64,000 nucleotides of DNA. It comes from Ga0077560 sp046330435. GTDB lineage: Bacteria > Actinomycetota > Thermoleophilia > Miltoncostaeales > Miltoncostaeaceae. The notes under the pieces are model-generated. The model was not told the origin of the DNA, made no database searches, and saw nothing but the letters and a program-made list of their open reading frames with translations. Positions 43,957 to 53,039 of the stretch are shown here, in pieces. The position numbers and the translations under genes are program-made. Numbering within the stretch: position 1 is the stretch's first letter; the number at the start of each line of letters is the position of its first letter. The stretch is taken from the NCBI GenBank assembly GCA_046330435.1, contig JAXLST010000023.1, forward strand, positions 13,274-77,273. The letters are read 5' to 3'.

Positions 43957-44754
43957 ATGACGACCGCCGCCGCACCGCATGCCGGCCGGCTCCTGCGCGA
44001 ATGGCGGGAGCGCCGCAACCTGAGCCAGCTCGCCCTCGCATCCGGTGCCGCGGTGTCCGCGCGCCACCTCTCGTTCATCGAGACCGGCCGCAGCCGCCCC
44101 AGCCGGGAGATGCTGCTCCACCTCGCCGAGCGCCTGGACGTGCCGCTGCGCGAGCGCAACCGGCTGCTGCTCGCCGCCGGCTACGCGCCGGTGTACGGCG
44201 AGCGCGCCCTCGACGGCGACGAGCTCGGTCCCGTGCGGGACGCGCTGGAGCGGCTGCTGGCGGCCCATCTGCCGTACCCGGCCCTGGTGGTCGACCGCTG
44301 CTGGAACGTCCTGCTCATGAACGACGCGGTCGGCGGCATGCTCGCCGGCGTCGCCCCGCACCTCATGCGGCCGCCGGTCAACGCGCTGCGGGTGACCCTC
44401 CACCCCGAGGGCATGGCCCCCGCGATCGCCGACCTGCCCGCCTGGTGCTGGCACATCATGGAGCGCGTCGACCGGGCGCTCGCCGCCACCGGCGACCCGC
44501 AGCTGGCGGCCCTGCGCGAGGAGCTCGCCGCGTACCCGGCGGTGCGCGACGCCCTCGCCGGCGGTGCGCCGCCCGCCCGGCCCGGGGACGCGTTCCTGCT
44601 GCCGCTCACCCTCCGCACGCCCGCGGGCGAGCTGAGCTTCTTCGCGACCCAGACCGTCTTCGGGTCGCCCCTGGACATCACCCTCTCCGAGCTGTCGGTC
44701 GAGGCGTTCTACCCGGCGGACGCCGTCACCGCGGCCCACCTGGCCGGGCGCTGA
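43957..44754 (+). CDS. XRE family regulator with MmyB-like C-terminal domain
   Basis: The 265-residue protein has an N-terminal XRE helix-turn-helix (about residues 8-65, RNLSQLALASGAAVSARHLSFIE) and a C-terminal MmyB-type PAS-like ligand domain (about 95-265, with YPALVVDRCWNVLLMND and FSSPLDITLSEL-like segments). MmyB-like regulators in actinobacteria often control adjacent oxidoreductase or membrane genes, so the divergent 43449 gene is the likely target. Confidence 0.87.
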   Translation: MTTAAAPHAGRLLREWRERRNLSQLALASGAAVSARHLSFIETGRSRPSREMLLHLAERLDVPLRERNRLLLAAGYAPVYGERALDGDELGPVRDALERLLAAHLPYPALVVDRCWNVLLMNDAVGGMLAGVAPHLMRPPVNALRVTLHPEGMAPAIADLPAWCWHIMERVDRALAATGDPQLAALREELAAYPAVRDALAGGAPPARPGDAFLLPLTLRTPAGELSFFATQTVFGSPLDITLSELSVEAFYPADAVTAAHLAGR

Positions 44755-44777
44755 GGCCCGGCCGGGAGGGCCCGCGG

Positions 44778-45137
44778 TCAGGCCGTGGCCTGGTGCCCCG
44801 GACGGTGGGTCACGTGCCGCACCATCGCGGCCGCCCACAGCAGCACGAAGCCGGTGACCATCAGCGACAGGGCCGTCACCGACCCGGCCGCGACCGCCCA
44901 CACGGCGAGCAGCGCCGTCACCGTCCCGAGCCCCGCGAACAGGGCCGGCACGTCGTCGCGCCCCTCGACGCGGCCCATGGAGCACGCCGCCACGCCGAGC
45001 ACGAGGATCACCACCGCCGCCCACCGGTGGCTGTCGCCCACCAGGGGCACGTCCCACCCCTCCCGGGTCGCGGCGAGCACCAGCACCGCCGTGGCCGTCA
45101 GGGCCGTGGCCGCCACATCACGAGTGAGACGCGTCAT
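44778..45137 (-). CDS. hypothetical small membrane protein
   Basis: A 119-residue protein with four predicted helices (about 8-25, 38-55, 65-85 and 88-108) and a short basic C-terminus (RHVTHRPGHQATA). No family was recognised. A strong AAGGAGGT precedes ATG 45137. Confidence 0.65.
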   Translation of the reverse strand: MTRLTRDVAATALTATAVLVLAATREGWDVPLVGDSHRWAAVVILVLGVAACSMGRVEGRDDVPALFAGLGTVTALLAVWAVAAGSVTALSLMVTGFVLLWAAAMVRHVTHRPGHQATA

Positions 45138-45237
45138 CGCGCACCTCCTTCGATCGCCTCACCGCCGAGTGTCGCGCTCAACCCGCCGCCGTGGCATCGG
45201 GGAGCGGCCGGACACCGGGGTGCGGCCGTGCGCGCGA

Positions 45238-45271
45238 CCGGCCGCCGCCCCCCGGAGGGGACGGCGGCCGG
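45238..45271 (-). terminator. hairpin terminator of the isocitrate lyase gene
   Basis: 10-bp arms CCGGCCGCCG/CGGCGGCCGG, with an inner C4/G4 pairing, begin 12 nt beyond the stop codon at 45284. Confidence 0.55.
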
Positions 45272-45283
45272 CGCGGCGCGGGA

Positions 45284-47536
45284 TCAGCTCTTCTGGATGA
45301 GCTGGGAGATCGCCGACCCGTTCGGGTCGACGAGGCCCGCCACCGTCGAGGGGTCGACGTCCGCGACGATGATGTCGCCGACCTCGTCCGTGACGTTCGC
45401 GAACAGGCCCAGGTTCTTCATGCTCTGGGACTGGCGCGTGTTGTCCTCGGTGGGGCTGATGTAGTGGATCGCCGACGCCTTGTAGCGGTGCACGAGGAAG
45501 ATGTGCATCAGCGTCATGAGGCGCTTCCGCCGCAGCGACGGGTCGGTGTTCTGGTCGCGCACCGAGAGGATCGAACGGCCCTGGCGGTCGTGCAGGTTCG
45601 CGAACACGATGTTCGCGACCTTCGCGCCGTCGCCGTTGAGCACCGCGAGCTCCAGCAGGTCGGAGCCGGCGACGTGCGGCCGCAACTGGACCTTGAGGGT
45701 GCCCGGCACGCCGTGGTGCTGGCCCCACTCGCCGAGCCAGCCGGCGAGCACCTTGGTGGGCACCTCGGTCTGGATGAGGTGCTGCACCTGGGTGGACCCG
45801 GCGCCCATGGCCTTCGTGGTGGCCGTCTGGCCCGACACGGCGGCCAGCGCGGCGTCGGCCCGGGGGCCGCCCACGAGGGTCTGCGGGGTGCGGTAGGGCG
45901 ACTCCAGGAGCCGCAGCTTCCGCTGCAGGCGGGCGAGGGCGAGCATGCCGTCCTCGCGCAGCGCGGTGGTGAACTCCTCCGCCGCGAGACCGTCGATCTG
46001 GTGACCGCCGTACGTCATGAAGTTGAAGACGAAGCCGAGCTTCCCGATCTCCTCGGGGAAGCGCCGCATCTCGTCGTCGCTCATGCCGGTCGTGTCCCAG
46101 TTGAAGGACGGCGACAGGTTGTAGGCGAGCATCTTGTCGGGGAACACCGCGTGGATGGCGTCCGCGAACTCCTTGGCCTCGTGGAGGTCGGCCGTCTTGG
46201 TCTCCATCCAGAGGATGTCGCAGAACGGCGCGGCCGCCAGCGACTTCGCCACGGCGTACGGGATGCCGCCGCGCACCTGGAAGTAGCCCTCGGGGCTCTT
46301 GGCCCGGTCGGCGTCCCAGGTGACCTCGAGGCCCATGTCCGCGGCCTTCTTGCGCTGGGCGTACCAGGAGGCGGTCTTCGCGTACTCGAGCCACTCGTCG
46401 GTGGTCATCGGCAGCTCGACGCCCTCCTCGGCGCGGAACGCCATGACGTCGGCGACGGCCTCACCGAGGGTGGTGACGCCGGCCTCGGCCTCCCAGGCGG
46501 CCAGGAACGCGTTGGCGACCTGGTCGATGGGCTCCTCGGACGCGTCGCTGCCGCTGGCGATGAACGCCTTGGCGATCTCGGCGATCTTCGCGGAGACGCC
46601 GCTCTTGTCGAGCCAGGCGTCGGCCTCGGCGTACTCCTCGTCGGAGGGCGCGTACAGCAGGTGCGCCACGGCGTCCTCGACGCCCGCCTGGTGGAGCTTC
46701 CGCAGGGCGGCGATGAAGCCGGCGCGGTAGGCGGGCACCTCGAGGTTGGTCACGCCGAGGATGTACGGCTGGTCGCGCTCGTCGGAGCAGCCGTCCAGCA
46801 GGTTGGCGGCCTCCGCGTCGGTGCGGGCCACGATGATGCCGGGCACGCCCATGACGTCCAGCTGCAGGCGGGCCGCGTTGAGCCGCTTGATCTGCTCGTC
46901 GCTGGGCACGAGCACCTTGCCGCCCTGGTGGCCGCACTTCTTGGCGCCGGGGCGCTGGTCCTCGATGTGGTAGCCGGGGACGCCGACCTCGACGAAGCGA
47001 CGGATCAGGTTGCGGACATGGGCGTCACCACCGTGACCGGTGTCCGCGTCGCAGATCAGGAACGGCCGGAAGTCCACCTCGGGGGTGGCGGCGCGCTCGG
47101 CCTCGGTCATGCGGGAGCGCATGTAGCGCTGGTTCTTGTCGGCGGTCAGCAGGCCGCGCACGAGACCGGCGGCCTCGTCCGGCACGGCGCTGAGCGGGTA
47201 GCTGGCGAGGTCCGGGCCCGGGTCCTCGTGGGAGGAGCCCTTCGCGGAGGTCGCCCACCCGCCGAGGTAGATGCCCTCGATGCCGGCGCGCTTCATCTGT
47301 ACCGCCTGGCCAGGCGAGTACGGCCCGAAGCTGGTGATCGACTTCTTCTGCTCGAAGAGCTCGCGCAGCCGTGCGTAGAAGTCCCGCGCGGCGTTGCGCG
47401 CCACGACGTACTCCGTCTCGACCGCGCCGCGCTGCTCCACGACCTGGCGGGCGGTGTGGAGACGGGTGATCTCCTTGAACCGCTCACCGTCCATCCAAGT
47501 CCGCGTCTCGCGGACCTCGTCCTCGAACGCCCCCAT
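45284..47536 (-). CDS. aceA: isocitrate lyase, long actinobacterial form
   Basis: A 750-residue isocitrate lyase; the usual E. coli form is about 430 residues, while mycobacterial Icl2 (AceA) is about 765. The active-site KKCGH is intact at 199-203, with metal-site residues in ICDADTGHGG. It cleaves isocitrate to glyoxylate and succinate in the glyoxylate shunt. The extra length includes an insert near 290-350 and a C-terminal domain (about 600-750) like that of Icl2. AAGGGG lies 7 nt before ATG 47536; TACACT at 47570-47575 is a likely -10. Malate synthase is not in this window. Confidence 0.93.
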   Translation of the reverse strand: MGAFEDEVRETRTWMDGERFKEITRLHTARQVVEQRGAVETEYVVARNAARDFYARLRELFEQKKSITSFGPYSPGQAVQMKRAGIEGIYLGGWATSAKGSSHEDPGPDLASYPLSAVPDEAAGLVRGLLTADKNQRYMRSRMTEAERAATPEVDFRPFLICDADTGHGGDAHVRNLIRRFVEVGVPGYHIEDQRPGAKKCGHQGGKVLVPSDEQIKRLNAARLQLDVMGVPGIIVARTDAEAANLLDGCSDERDQPYILGVTNLEVPAYRAGFIAALRKLHQAGVEDAVAHLLYAPSDEEYAEADAWLDKSGVSAKIAEIAKAFIASGSDASEEPIDQVANAFLAAWEAEAGVTTLGEAVADVMAFRAEEGVELPMTTDEWLEYAKTASWYAQRKKAADMGLEVTWDADRAKSPEGYFQVRGGIPYAVAKSLAAAPFCDILWMETKTADLHEAKEFADAIHAVFPDKMLAYNLSPSFNWDTTGMSDDEMRRFPEEIGKLGFVFNFMTYGGHQIDGLAAEEFTTALREDGMLALARLQRKLRLLESPYRTPQTLVGGPRADAALAAVSGQTATTKAMGAGSTQVQHLIQTEVPTKVLAGWLGEWGQHHGVPGTLKVQLRPHVAGSDLLELAVLNGDGAKVANIVFANLHDRQGRSILSVRDQNTDPSLRRKRLMTLMHIFLVHRYKASAIHYISPTEDNTRQSQSMKNLGLFANVTDEVGDIIVADVDPSTVAGLVDPNGSAISQLIQKS

Positions 47537-48014
47537 TTATGCCCCTTGGTAGCCCTGCGGTGGGGCGCGAGTGTACCCGCCCCGGGCCCGCTTTCGGCGC
47601 CCCCCGAACGGCCGGTGGATGCGGTTTTCGGGCCCATCGGCGTTTGTGCGGAACGTCGCATGGATCGAGCGATCGTTTCCAGCGGCGCCCGCGCCCGCCG
47701 GACCGCATGAACATGAGCGTTCTCGCGCCCTCGCGGAACCCTTTCGCGACAAACGGCACGTTCTCGTAACGCGCCGGCGGGGACATGCTCTCCCCCCGAC
47801 GGAGAAGGATGTTCGTCACCATCACGACGGTGCATGCGTCACCGGGCAATCGCTCGGGGTGCGCGAGGCCCGGAGGAGGCGCGCGCTCGCGGACCGCCCA
47901 TGGGGAGGGCGGTGCGGCGTCCCGCCGTCCCGCCGGGCGGCCGGATCGCCGTCGCATTCGTGCCGTTCGGCACGTACGGGCGTCCGGAGGCGCCCGCATG
48001 GCAGCATCCCCGCA
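47537..48014. other. 478-bp intergenic region without a convincing gene
   Basis: It holds the aceA promoter at its left end. Open frames across the rest have poor amino acid composition and no good start sites. A few less GC-rich patches (about 47640-47780) may carry further regulatory sites, but no clear palindrome was found. Confidence 0.5.
47570..47575 (-). promoter_or_regulatory. -10-like TACACT of aceA
   Basis: TACACT on the minus strand lies 33 nt upstream of ATG 47536, giving a short 5' leader of about 27 nt that includes the AAGGGG ribosome binding site. Confidence 0.45.
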
Positions 48015-48563
48015 ATGCCCGACCCCTCCCCGCAGGTTCTCCTCGTCCCCGGCCTGGGCGACTCCGGGCCGGTGCACTGGCAGTCCGAGTGGCAGCGGGC
48101 GTTCGGCTGGGCGAGGGTGCGGCAGTCCGACCCGGACCGGCCGGTGCTGGCCGAGTGGATCGCGACCCTCGACGCCGCGATGCGCGCGCTGGCCGGCCCG
48201 GTCGTGATCGCCGCGCACAGCCTGGGGTGCCCGCTGGTCGCGCACTGGGCGGCGCAGGCCGGTGACGCCCGCGTGGCCGGTGCCCTGCTGGTGGCGCCCG
48301 CGGACGTGGAGGCCCCCGGTGCGCTGGAGGAGATCCGGGGCTTCGCGCCCATCCCCACGGCGCCGCTGCCCTTCCCGTCCGTGGTGGTGGCCAGCGACGA
48401 CGACCCGTACGTCTCGGCGCACCGCGCCGAGTTCCTCGTCGGCGCCTGGGGCGCCCGGCTGGAGCGCGTGGGCGCGCTGGGCCACGTCAACGCCGACTCG
48501 GGCCTCGGGCGGTGGGACCACGGCCTGCGGCTCCTGGCGGAGGTGGGCGGGCCGGCCGCCTGA
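48015..48563 (+). CDS. RBBP9/YdeN family alpha/beta hydrolase
   Basis: A 182-residue serine hydrolase-fold protein: VLLVPGLGDSGPVHWQSEW at the N-terminus, nucleophile Ser in AAHSLGCPLVAHW, acid in VVASDDDPYVS and His in ALGHVNADSGLG. The length and GHxN ending fit the YdeN/RBBP9 family. The substrate is unknown. ATG 48015 lacks a strong Shine-Dalgarno. Confidence 0.85.
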   Translation: MPDPSPQVLLVPGLGDSGPVHWQSEWQRAFGWARVRQSDPDRPVLAEWIATLDAAMRALAGPVVIAAHSLGCPLVAHWAAQAGDARVAGALLVAPADVEAPGALEEIRGFAPIPTAPLPFPSVVVASDDDPYVSAHRAEFLVGAWGARLERVGALGHVNADSGLGRWDHGLRLLAEVGGPAA

Positions 48564-48679
48564 GGCCTCAGCCCTGGTGCAGGGCGAGGTCTCTCACGCG
48601 GACCGTGCCGGGCCGGGCCCCGCATGCGCTCCGGACGCGCAATCCTGATGCCGGGACGGTTCCGAGGGAGGGGGAGGCG

Positions 48680-49450
48680 ATGGCCGCACGGCCGCTGGTG
48701 CTGGTTCCCGGGGCGTGCCTGGGCGGATGGGCGTGGCGGGAGGTCGCCGGGCCGCTGCGCGCCGCCGGCCACGAGGTGTTCCCCGTCACCCTCACGGGCC
48801 TGGGGGACCGCGCCCACCTGGCGTCCCCCGAGGTGACGCCCGATCTCCACGTCCAGGACGTGCTGGGCGTCCTGCGCATGGAGGACCTGCGGGACGCCGT
48901 GCTCCTGGGGCACAGCTACAGCGGGCCCATCGTCAACGCGGTGGCGCGCCGTGCGCCGGAGCGCCTGGCCGCGGTGGTGTTCCTGGACACCGGCCCGCTC
49001 GCCGACGGCCTGTCGCTCGCGGACGTCCAGCCACCGGAGCTGCGCGACCGCCAGCGCGAGCGCACCCGGCGGGACGGCGACGGCTGGCTGTGGCCGGTCC
49101 CGGACGACGAGGAGATCCGGGCGGGCACCTACGGCAGCGGCGCCGGCCTCACCGACGCGCACCTCGCCCGCATCCGGGAGCGCGGGACACCGCAGCCGTA
49201 CGCCACCCTCACCACGCCCATCGCCGCGCCCGGGCCGTGGCCCGCCGGCGTGGCGCGGCACGCGGTCGTGTGCACCGAGGGCGGGTTCACCCCCGCCGCC
49301 ATCCGCGAGGCCGCCTCCGCCGGCAACCCGATGCTCGCCCCCTTCGCCGAGGATGGCTGGAGCTGGCACGAGCTGCCCACCGGGCACTGGCCCATGTTCT
49401 CCACGCCCGGTCCGCTGGCGGACCTGCTGCACGCCATCGCCTCGGGCTGA
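48680..49450 (+). CDS. alpha/beta hydrolase (salicylate esterase/hydroxynitrile lyase-like)
   Basis: The 256-residue protein has an oxyanion-loop motif LVPGACLGGWAW, a long GLGDRAHLASPEV segment and nucleophile Ser in LLGHSYSGPIV; the catalytic His is in LPTGHWPMFS. The layout resembles plant-type esterases and hydroxynitrile lyases, which bacteria use as general esterases. GGGAGGGGGAGGCG precedes ATG 48680. Confidence 0.87.
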   Translation: MAARPLVLVPGACLGGWAWREVAGPLRAAGHEVFPVTLTGLGDRAHLASPEVTPDLHVQDVLGVLRMEDLRDAVLLGHSYSGPIVNAVARRAPERLAAVVFLDTGPLADGLSLADVQPPELRDRQRERTRRDGDGWLWPVPDDEEIRAGTYGSGAGLTDAHLARIRERGTPQPYATLTTPIAAPGPWPAGVARHAVVCTEGGFTPAAIREAASAGNPMLAPFAEDGWSWHELPTGHWPMFSTPGPLADLLHAIASG

Positions 49451-49764
49451 GCCCGTCCCGGGCGTCCACGCCGGGCACATGCGGTCGCATCGGGGGACCG
49501 CCCACCCCCGTCGGCGTCTCGGCGGCCCGCTGCTGCGGGTGGCCGTCGCGATGACCGCCTGCCCGCTCGCCAGGCGGTCATCGCCAAGGAGGTCATGGGC
49601 GTGGCCCCTGCGCCCGGGCTCCCGGCTCGCCGCCCTGCGGGAGCTCCTTCGCCCACCGGTGGACCGGGGACCGCGGGCGGCGGGCGGAGCCGCCGGCCAT
49701 CGCCGCCGCCGTGGCGGTCACCGTCGCGGTGCCGGTGCTGTACGCCGTGGCGTGAGCCGCCGCC
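49451..49764. other. 314-bp intergenic region with an inverted repeat
   Basis: It contains a perfect 13-bp inverted repeat (49549-49583) and no confident gene. A minor frame near 49690-49755 ends in a hydrophobic stretch (AIAAAVAVTVAVPVLYAVA) but has no plausible start; it may be a remnant of a small membrane protein. Confidence 0.4.
49549..49583. repeat. perfect inverted repeat, 13-bp arms
   Basis: CGATGACCGCCTG and its complement flank a 9-nt loop, about 100 bp after the hydrolase stop codon. It could terminate that transcript or be a protein-binding site. Confidence 0.5.
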
Positions 49765-50712
49765 TCAGCGGCCCAGCGCCGGCAGGTAGGCCTCCGGGTA
49801 GCGGGCGCCGCGCACGGCCCCGGCGGGGAACGCCGCGTCCAGCGTCGCGAGCTCGTCAGCGGTCAGGTGCACCGCCATGGCCCCTGCGGCGCGGTCCACG
49901 CTCGAGGGCCGGCCCATCCCCACCAGCGGGATGATGTCGTCGCCCTGCGCGAGCACCCAGGCGAGGGCGAGGGTGGCGGTGCTCACGCCCTTCATCTGCG
50001 CGAGGGCCTCCAGGGGCTCGAGCAGCGCGACGTTGTGGGCCAGGTTCTCGCCCTGGAAGCGCGGCACCTGGCGGCGCCAGTCGGCGGGATCCAGGTCGTC
50101 CTCCCCGCGGATGCGGCCGGTCAGCAGCCCCCGGCTCAGGGGGCTGTAGGCGACGTAGGCGATGCCGAGCTCGCGGGTGACCGGCAGCAGGTCGGTCTCG
50201 GGCTCCCGGTGGAACAGGGAGTACTCGGTCTGCAGCGCCGCCACCGGATGCACGGCGTGGGCGCGCCGGATGGTCTCCGGGCCGGCCTCCGACAGGCCCA
50301 CGGCCCGCACCTTCCCGGCGGCCACGAACTCCGCCATGGCGCCCATCGTCTCCTCGATGGGGACGTCGGGGTCCACGCGGTGCAGGTAGTAGAGATCCAC
50401 GTGGTCGAGGCCCAGGTGGCCCAGGCTCCGGTCGATGGCCTCCCGCAGGTACGCGGGGCTGCCCTTGCTGGCCTTCGTGGCGATCACCGCCCGGTCGCGC
50501 CGGTCGCGCACCGCGCGTCCCACCAGTCCCTCGCTGCGGCCCTGGCCGTACGCCTCCGCGGTGTCGAGCAGGGTGATGCCCAGGTCGAGCGCGCGGTGGA
50601 TGGCGCGGACGCCCTCCTCGTCGTCGCCGCCGGCGTAGAAGCCGGCGAACGCCATCGCGCCGAGGGCGATGGCGCCCACCGGGGTGCCGTCGCCGAGCAT
50701 GCGGGTCTCCAT
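49765..50712 (-). CDS. aldo/keto reductase
   Basis: A 315-residue TIM-barrel protein with the complete AKR tetrad Asp50, Tyr55, Lys80 and His111 (LLDTAEAYGQG, VIATKASKG, YYLHRVD) and the C-terminal NADPH motif IIPLVGMGRPSSVD. It reduces carbonyls using NADPH; the substrate is unknown. CGGAGGCGCAC precedes ATG 50712. Confidence 0.9.
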   Translation of the reverse strand: METRMLGDGTPVGAIALGAMAFAGFYAGGDDEEGVRAIHRALDLGITLLDTAEAYGQGRSEGLVGRAVRDRRDRAVIATKASKGSPAYLREAIDRSLGHLGLDHVDLYYLHRVDPDVPIEETMGAMAEFVAAGKVRAVGLSEAGPETIRRAHAVHPVAALQTEYSLFHREPETDLLPVTRELGIAYVAYSPLSRGLLTGRIRGEDDLDPADWRRQVPRFQGENLAHNVALLEPLEALAQMKGVSTATLALAWVLAQGDDIIPLVGMGRPSSVDRAAGAMAVHLTADELATLDAAFPAGAVRGARYPEAYLPALGR

Positions 50713-50780
50713 GTGCGCCTCCGTGGTCCGGGGGTCCGTTCCCGTACCGCAGTGTCCTACACCCGGGACGGCGGGTGCGC

Positions 50781-50809
50781 CCGGGAGGGCCCGCACACGG
50801 CCCTCCCGG
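50781..50809 (-). terminator. hairpin after the BBE oxidase gene
   Basis: 11-bp perfect arms (CCGGGAGGGCC and its complement) with a 7-nt loop between the oxidase stop at 50864 and the aldo/keto reductase start. Confidence 0.6.
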
Positions 50810-50863
50810 CCCCGGGCGGCGGCGCCGGAGGAGCCGCCGCGCGCCCGGGCACCCGCCCGCCGC

Positions 50864-52237
50864 TCACGCGGGGATGGGGTGGTTCGCCTTCATGCGGTTC
50901 ACCGGGTCCATCCGGCGCCGCAGCCGCCGCAGGCGCTCGTGGGTGTCCACGTCGAACGCGGTTCGGGTGTCCACCGGCTCCTCGGCGAAGTTCAGGTACG
51001 TGCGCCCGTTGGCGGCCGCCCGCATGGCGCGGTGGACGTGCTCCAGGTGGGCCGGGATCGCCGCGGCGAGCTCCGGGCTGACCGGCATGCCGATGCCCAG
51101 TGACACGTACTCGGCGGGGAGCCGGTCCAGCGCGCCGCCGCCCGGGTGGGGGCGGCCCGCGGCGCCGCCCACGTGGCGGATCTCGGCGCTCACCAGTGGC
51201 GAGCCGCTGCCCGGGCCGCACACGGCCACGAACGTCTCCACGGCCTCGGGGGTGAGCGTGTCGAACATGTCGCCCTTCACCATGGCCGGGGTGGGGCCCT
51301 CGGGGTCCTGGTGCAGGCGCACCAGGCCCAGCGGCCCGGTCACCGCGAACGTGTCCATCTCCGGGCCCAGCGCGCGCAGCGGGGCGAGCAGCTCCACGGC
51401 GGTGGCCTCGTCGGTGAGGATCGCGGCCTCCACCACCACGATGTTCCGGCCGCGCAGCGGCTCGGGGATCATCTCCAGCGGCGGCAGCTGCAGGATCCGG
51501 CCCACGGAGGTGACCTCCTCCGGCACGGTGCCGGTCCACTCGCGCCAGGCCTGCAGCACCTCGGAGGACCGCTCCCACGGGAAGATCAGCCAGCCGCAGT
51601 ACACCTCGTCCATCGGGTACAGCTCCAGCTCGACCGCGGTGACGACGCCGAAGTTCCCGCCGCCGCCGCGCAGCGCCCAGAACACCTCGGCGTTCCGCTC
51701 GGCGTCCGCCCGGATGAGCTGGCCGGCGGGGGTGACCAGCTCGAACGCGGTCACCGAGTTCGCGGCCAGGCCCCGCTTGCGCACCTGCCAGCCCACGCCA
51801 CCGCCCAGCACGTACCCCATCACCCCCACGTCGGGGCTGGAGCCGTGCAGTGCGGACAGCCCGTGCTCGGCGGCGGGCACGACCACGTCCTCCCACCAGG
51901 CCCCGGCGTTCACACGGGCGATCCGGGCCTCCGGGTAGATCTCGGCGCCGCGCATGTTGGAGGTGCGCACCAGGATCGTCCCGGCGAGGTTCCCGAGCGG
52001 CGGGGCGTTGTGCCCGGTGGCCTGGGCGGCGACGCGGCGGCCGGTGGCGTTGGCGAACTCCACGATGCGGACGACGTCGCCGGCGGTGCGGGGCAGCGCG
52101 ACGGCGTCGGGCCGCTGGTCGAAGGTGACCTGCCACGCCTGCCGGGCGGCGTCCCAGCCGTCGTCGCCGGGCAGGACGATCTCGATGCCGTCGGCGCGCA
52201 GGGTGGCGAGGTCGGCGATGGGGCTCAGCGTGGTCAT
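50864..52237 (-). CDS. FAD-binding oxidase, berberine bridge enzyme-like
   Basis: The 457-residue protein has a PCMH-type FAD domain: AVALPRTAGDVVRIVEFA, then His76 in ATGHNAPPL at the covalent-flavin position, GVMGYVLGGGVGW and FWALRGGGGNFGVVT. A substrate domain follows, and the C-terminal BBE motif is seen in DPVNRMKANHPIPA. Such oxidases act on sugars or aromatic and alkaloid-like substrates. A Cys at the second covalent position is not evident. GGAG lies upstream of ATG 52237, which overlaps the preceding small gene (ATGA). Confidence 0.88.
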   Translation of the reverse strand: MTTLSPIADLATLRADGIEIVLPGDDGWDAARQAWQVTFDQRPDAVALPRTAGDVVRIVEFANATGRRVAAQATGHNAPPLGNLAGTILVRTSNMRGAEIYPEARIARVNAGAWWEDVVVPAAEHGLSALHGSSPDVGVMGYVLGGGVGWQVRKRGLAANSVTAFELVTPAGQLIRADAERNAEVFWALRGGGGNFGVVTAVELELYPMDEVYCGWLIFPWERSSEVLQAWREWTGTVPEEVTSVGRILQLPPLEMIPEPLRGRNIVVVEAAILTDEATAVELLAPLRALGPEMDTFAVTGPLGLVRLHQDPEGPTPAMVKGDMFDTLTPEAVETFVAVCGPGSGSPLVSAEIRHVGGAAGRPHPGGGALDRLPAEYVSLGIGMPVSPELAAAIPAHLEHVHRAMRAAANGRTYLNFAEEPVDTRTAFDVDTHERLRRLRRRMDPVNRMKANHPIPA

Positions 52238-52431
52238 GCGGTGCTCTCCTGGGTCGATGGGGGCGTGGGCGCCCGCGGCGGCTCGTCCGCGACGAACGCG
52301 TCGATGGCGGCCATGAGGCCGATGCGGCCCTCGAACGGCCGCGCGTGGCCCCCGGCCGCGCTCACGCGGCCGCTGATGTGGTCCCCGTCGCGGTCGATCG
52401 CGACGGTGAGCGTGATGTGGGGCTCGTTCAT
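52234..52431 (-). CDS. small hypothetical protein co-translated with the BBE oxidase
   Basis: A 65-residue protein, MNEPHITLTVAIDRDGDHIS at the start, with a beta-strand-rich first half and a Pro/Thr-rich tail. No family was recognised. Its TGA overlaps the ATG of the oxidase gene, so it is the first gene of a two-gene operon. Confidence 0.6.
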   Translation of the reverse strand: MNEPHITLTVAIDRDGDHISGRVSAAGGHARPFEGRIGLMAAIDAFVADEPPRAPTPPSTQESTA

Positions 52432-52727
52432 GGCCGCAGCATCGGGCGGGGCGGCTGCGGTGCCATCGCGGGCATCCCCACACCTCGACCCCAGTCCTCA
52501 CCCCCCGTTACCGGCCCGGCACCCCTAGGGGATCCGGGGGGCGGCCCATGGGGGAGGCCCGGGCACGGCGGACGGACCGCCCGCCGCCTGCGGGAGATCG
52601 CGTGAGAACCGCGTGTCCTCGACGTTCCAGCCGGTCTGGGGTCGCGGACTGGGGGCGTCCTCGATGGAACGGCGCCGGCCGCGGCGGAGCCTGTGTGCCG
52701 TCAGCCGCCCCCACAGAGGAGCCCCGC

Positions 52728-53039
52728 ATGTCCGCCGCCGCACCGCCCCCGTCCCCGTTCCGCGCCCTGCTGGCCGGGGCCGCCGCGGGCGCCGCCGCCA
52801 TGCTGCTGGCTTGGACCCTCAGCGCCGCGACCGCCGACGCGGCGCTCCTGGGCGCGGCCTCAGGCGCCGGCCAGCGCGGCGCCGAGCTCGCGTCGGGAGC
52901 GGATCCCCAGCTTGCGGTAGGCGTTGGAGAGGTGGACCTCGACGGTCTTGGGCGTGACGTACAGCGCCTGGGCGATGTCCTTGTTGGTCTGGCCCGCGGC
53001 GGCCGCCTCGGCGACGCGCCGTTCGCTGGCGGTCAGTGA
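52728..53039 (+). CDS. possible small membrane protein, 3' half doubtful
   Basis: AGAGGAG lies 6 nt before ATG 52728. The first 45 residues form an Ala-rich membrane segment (FRALLAGAAAGAAAMLLAWT). The frame then runs 180 bp antisense into the LuxR gene before a stop. Either the real protein ends near 52860 with a frameshift, or this is a chance frame. Confidence 0.3.
   Translation: MSAAAPPPSPFRALLAGAAAGAAAMLLAWTLSAATADAALLGAASGAGQRGAELASGADPQLAVGVGEVDLDGLGRDVQRLGDVLVGLARGGRLGDAPFAGGQ

Noticed and set aside
45191..47710. An 839-codon + strand open frame
   Set aside because: It is the exact antisense of isocitrate lyase, which is certain from its KKCGH site and length.
47785..48207. A + strand frame in the gap upstream of the RBBP9-like hydrolase
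   Set aside because: The composition is Arg/Pro-rich without a motif, and it overlaps the hydrolase start in another frame.
49690..49755. A hydrophobic segment that looks like a membrane helix
   Set aside because: No plausible start codon lies upstream and the frame breaks quickly.
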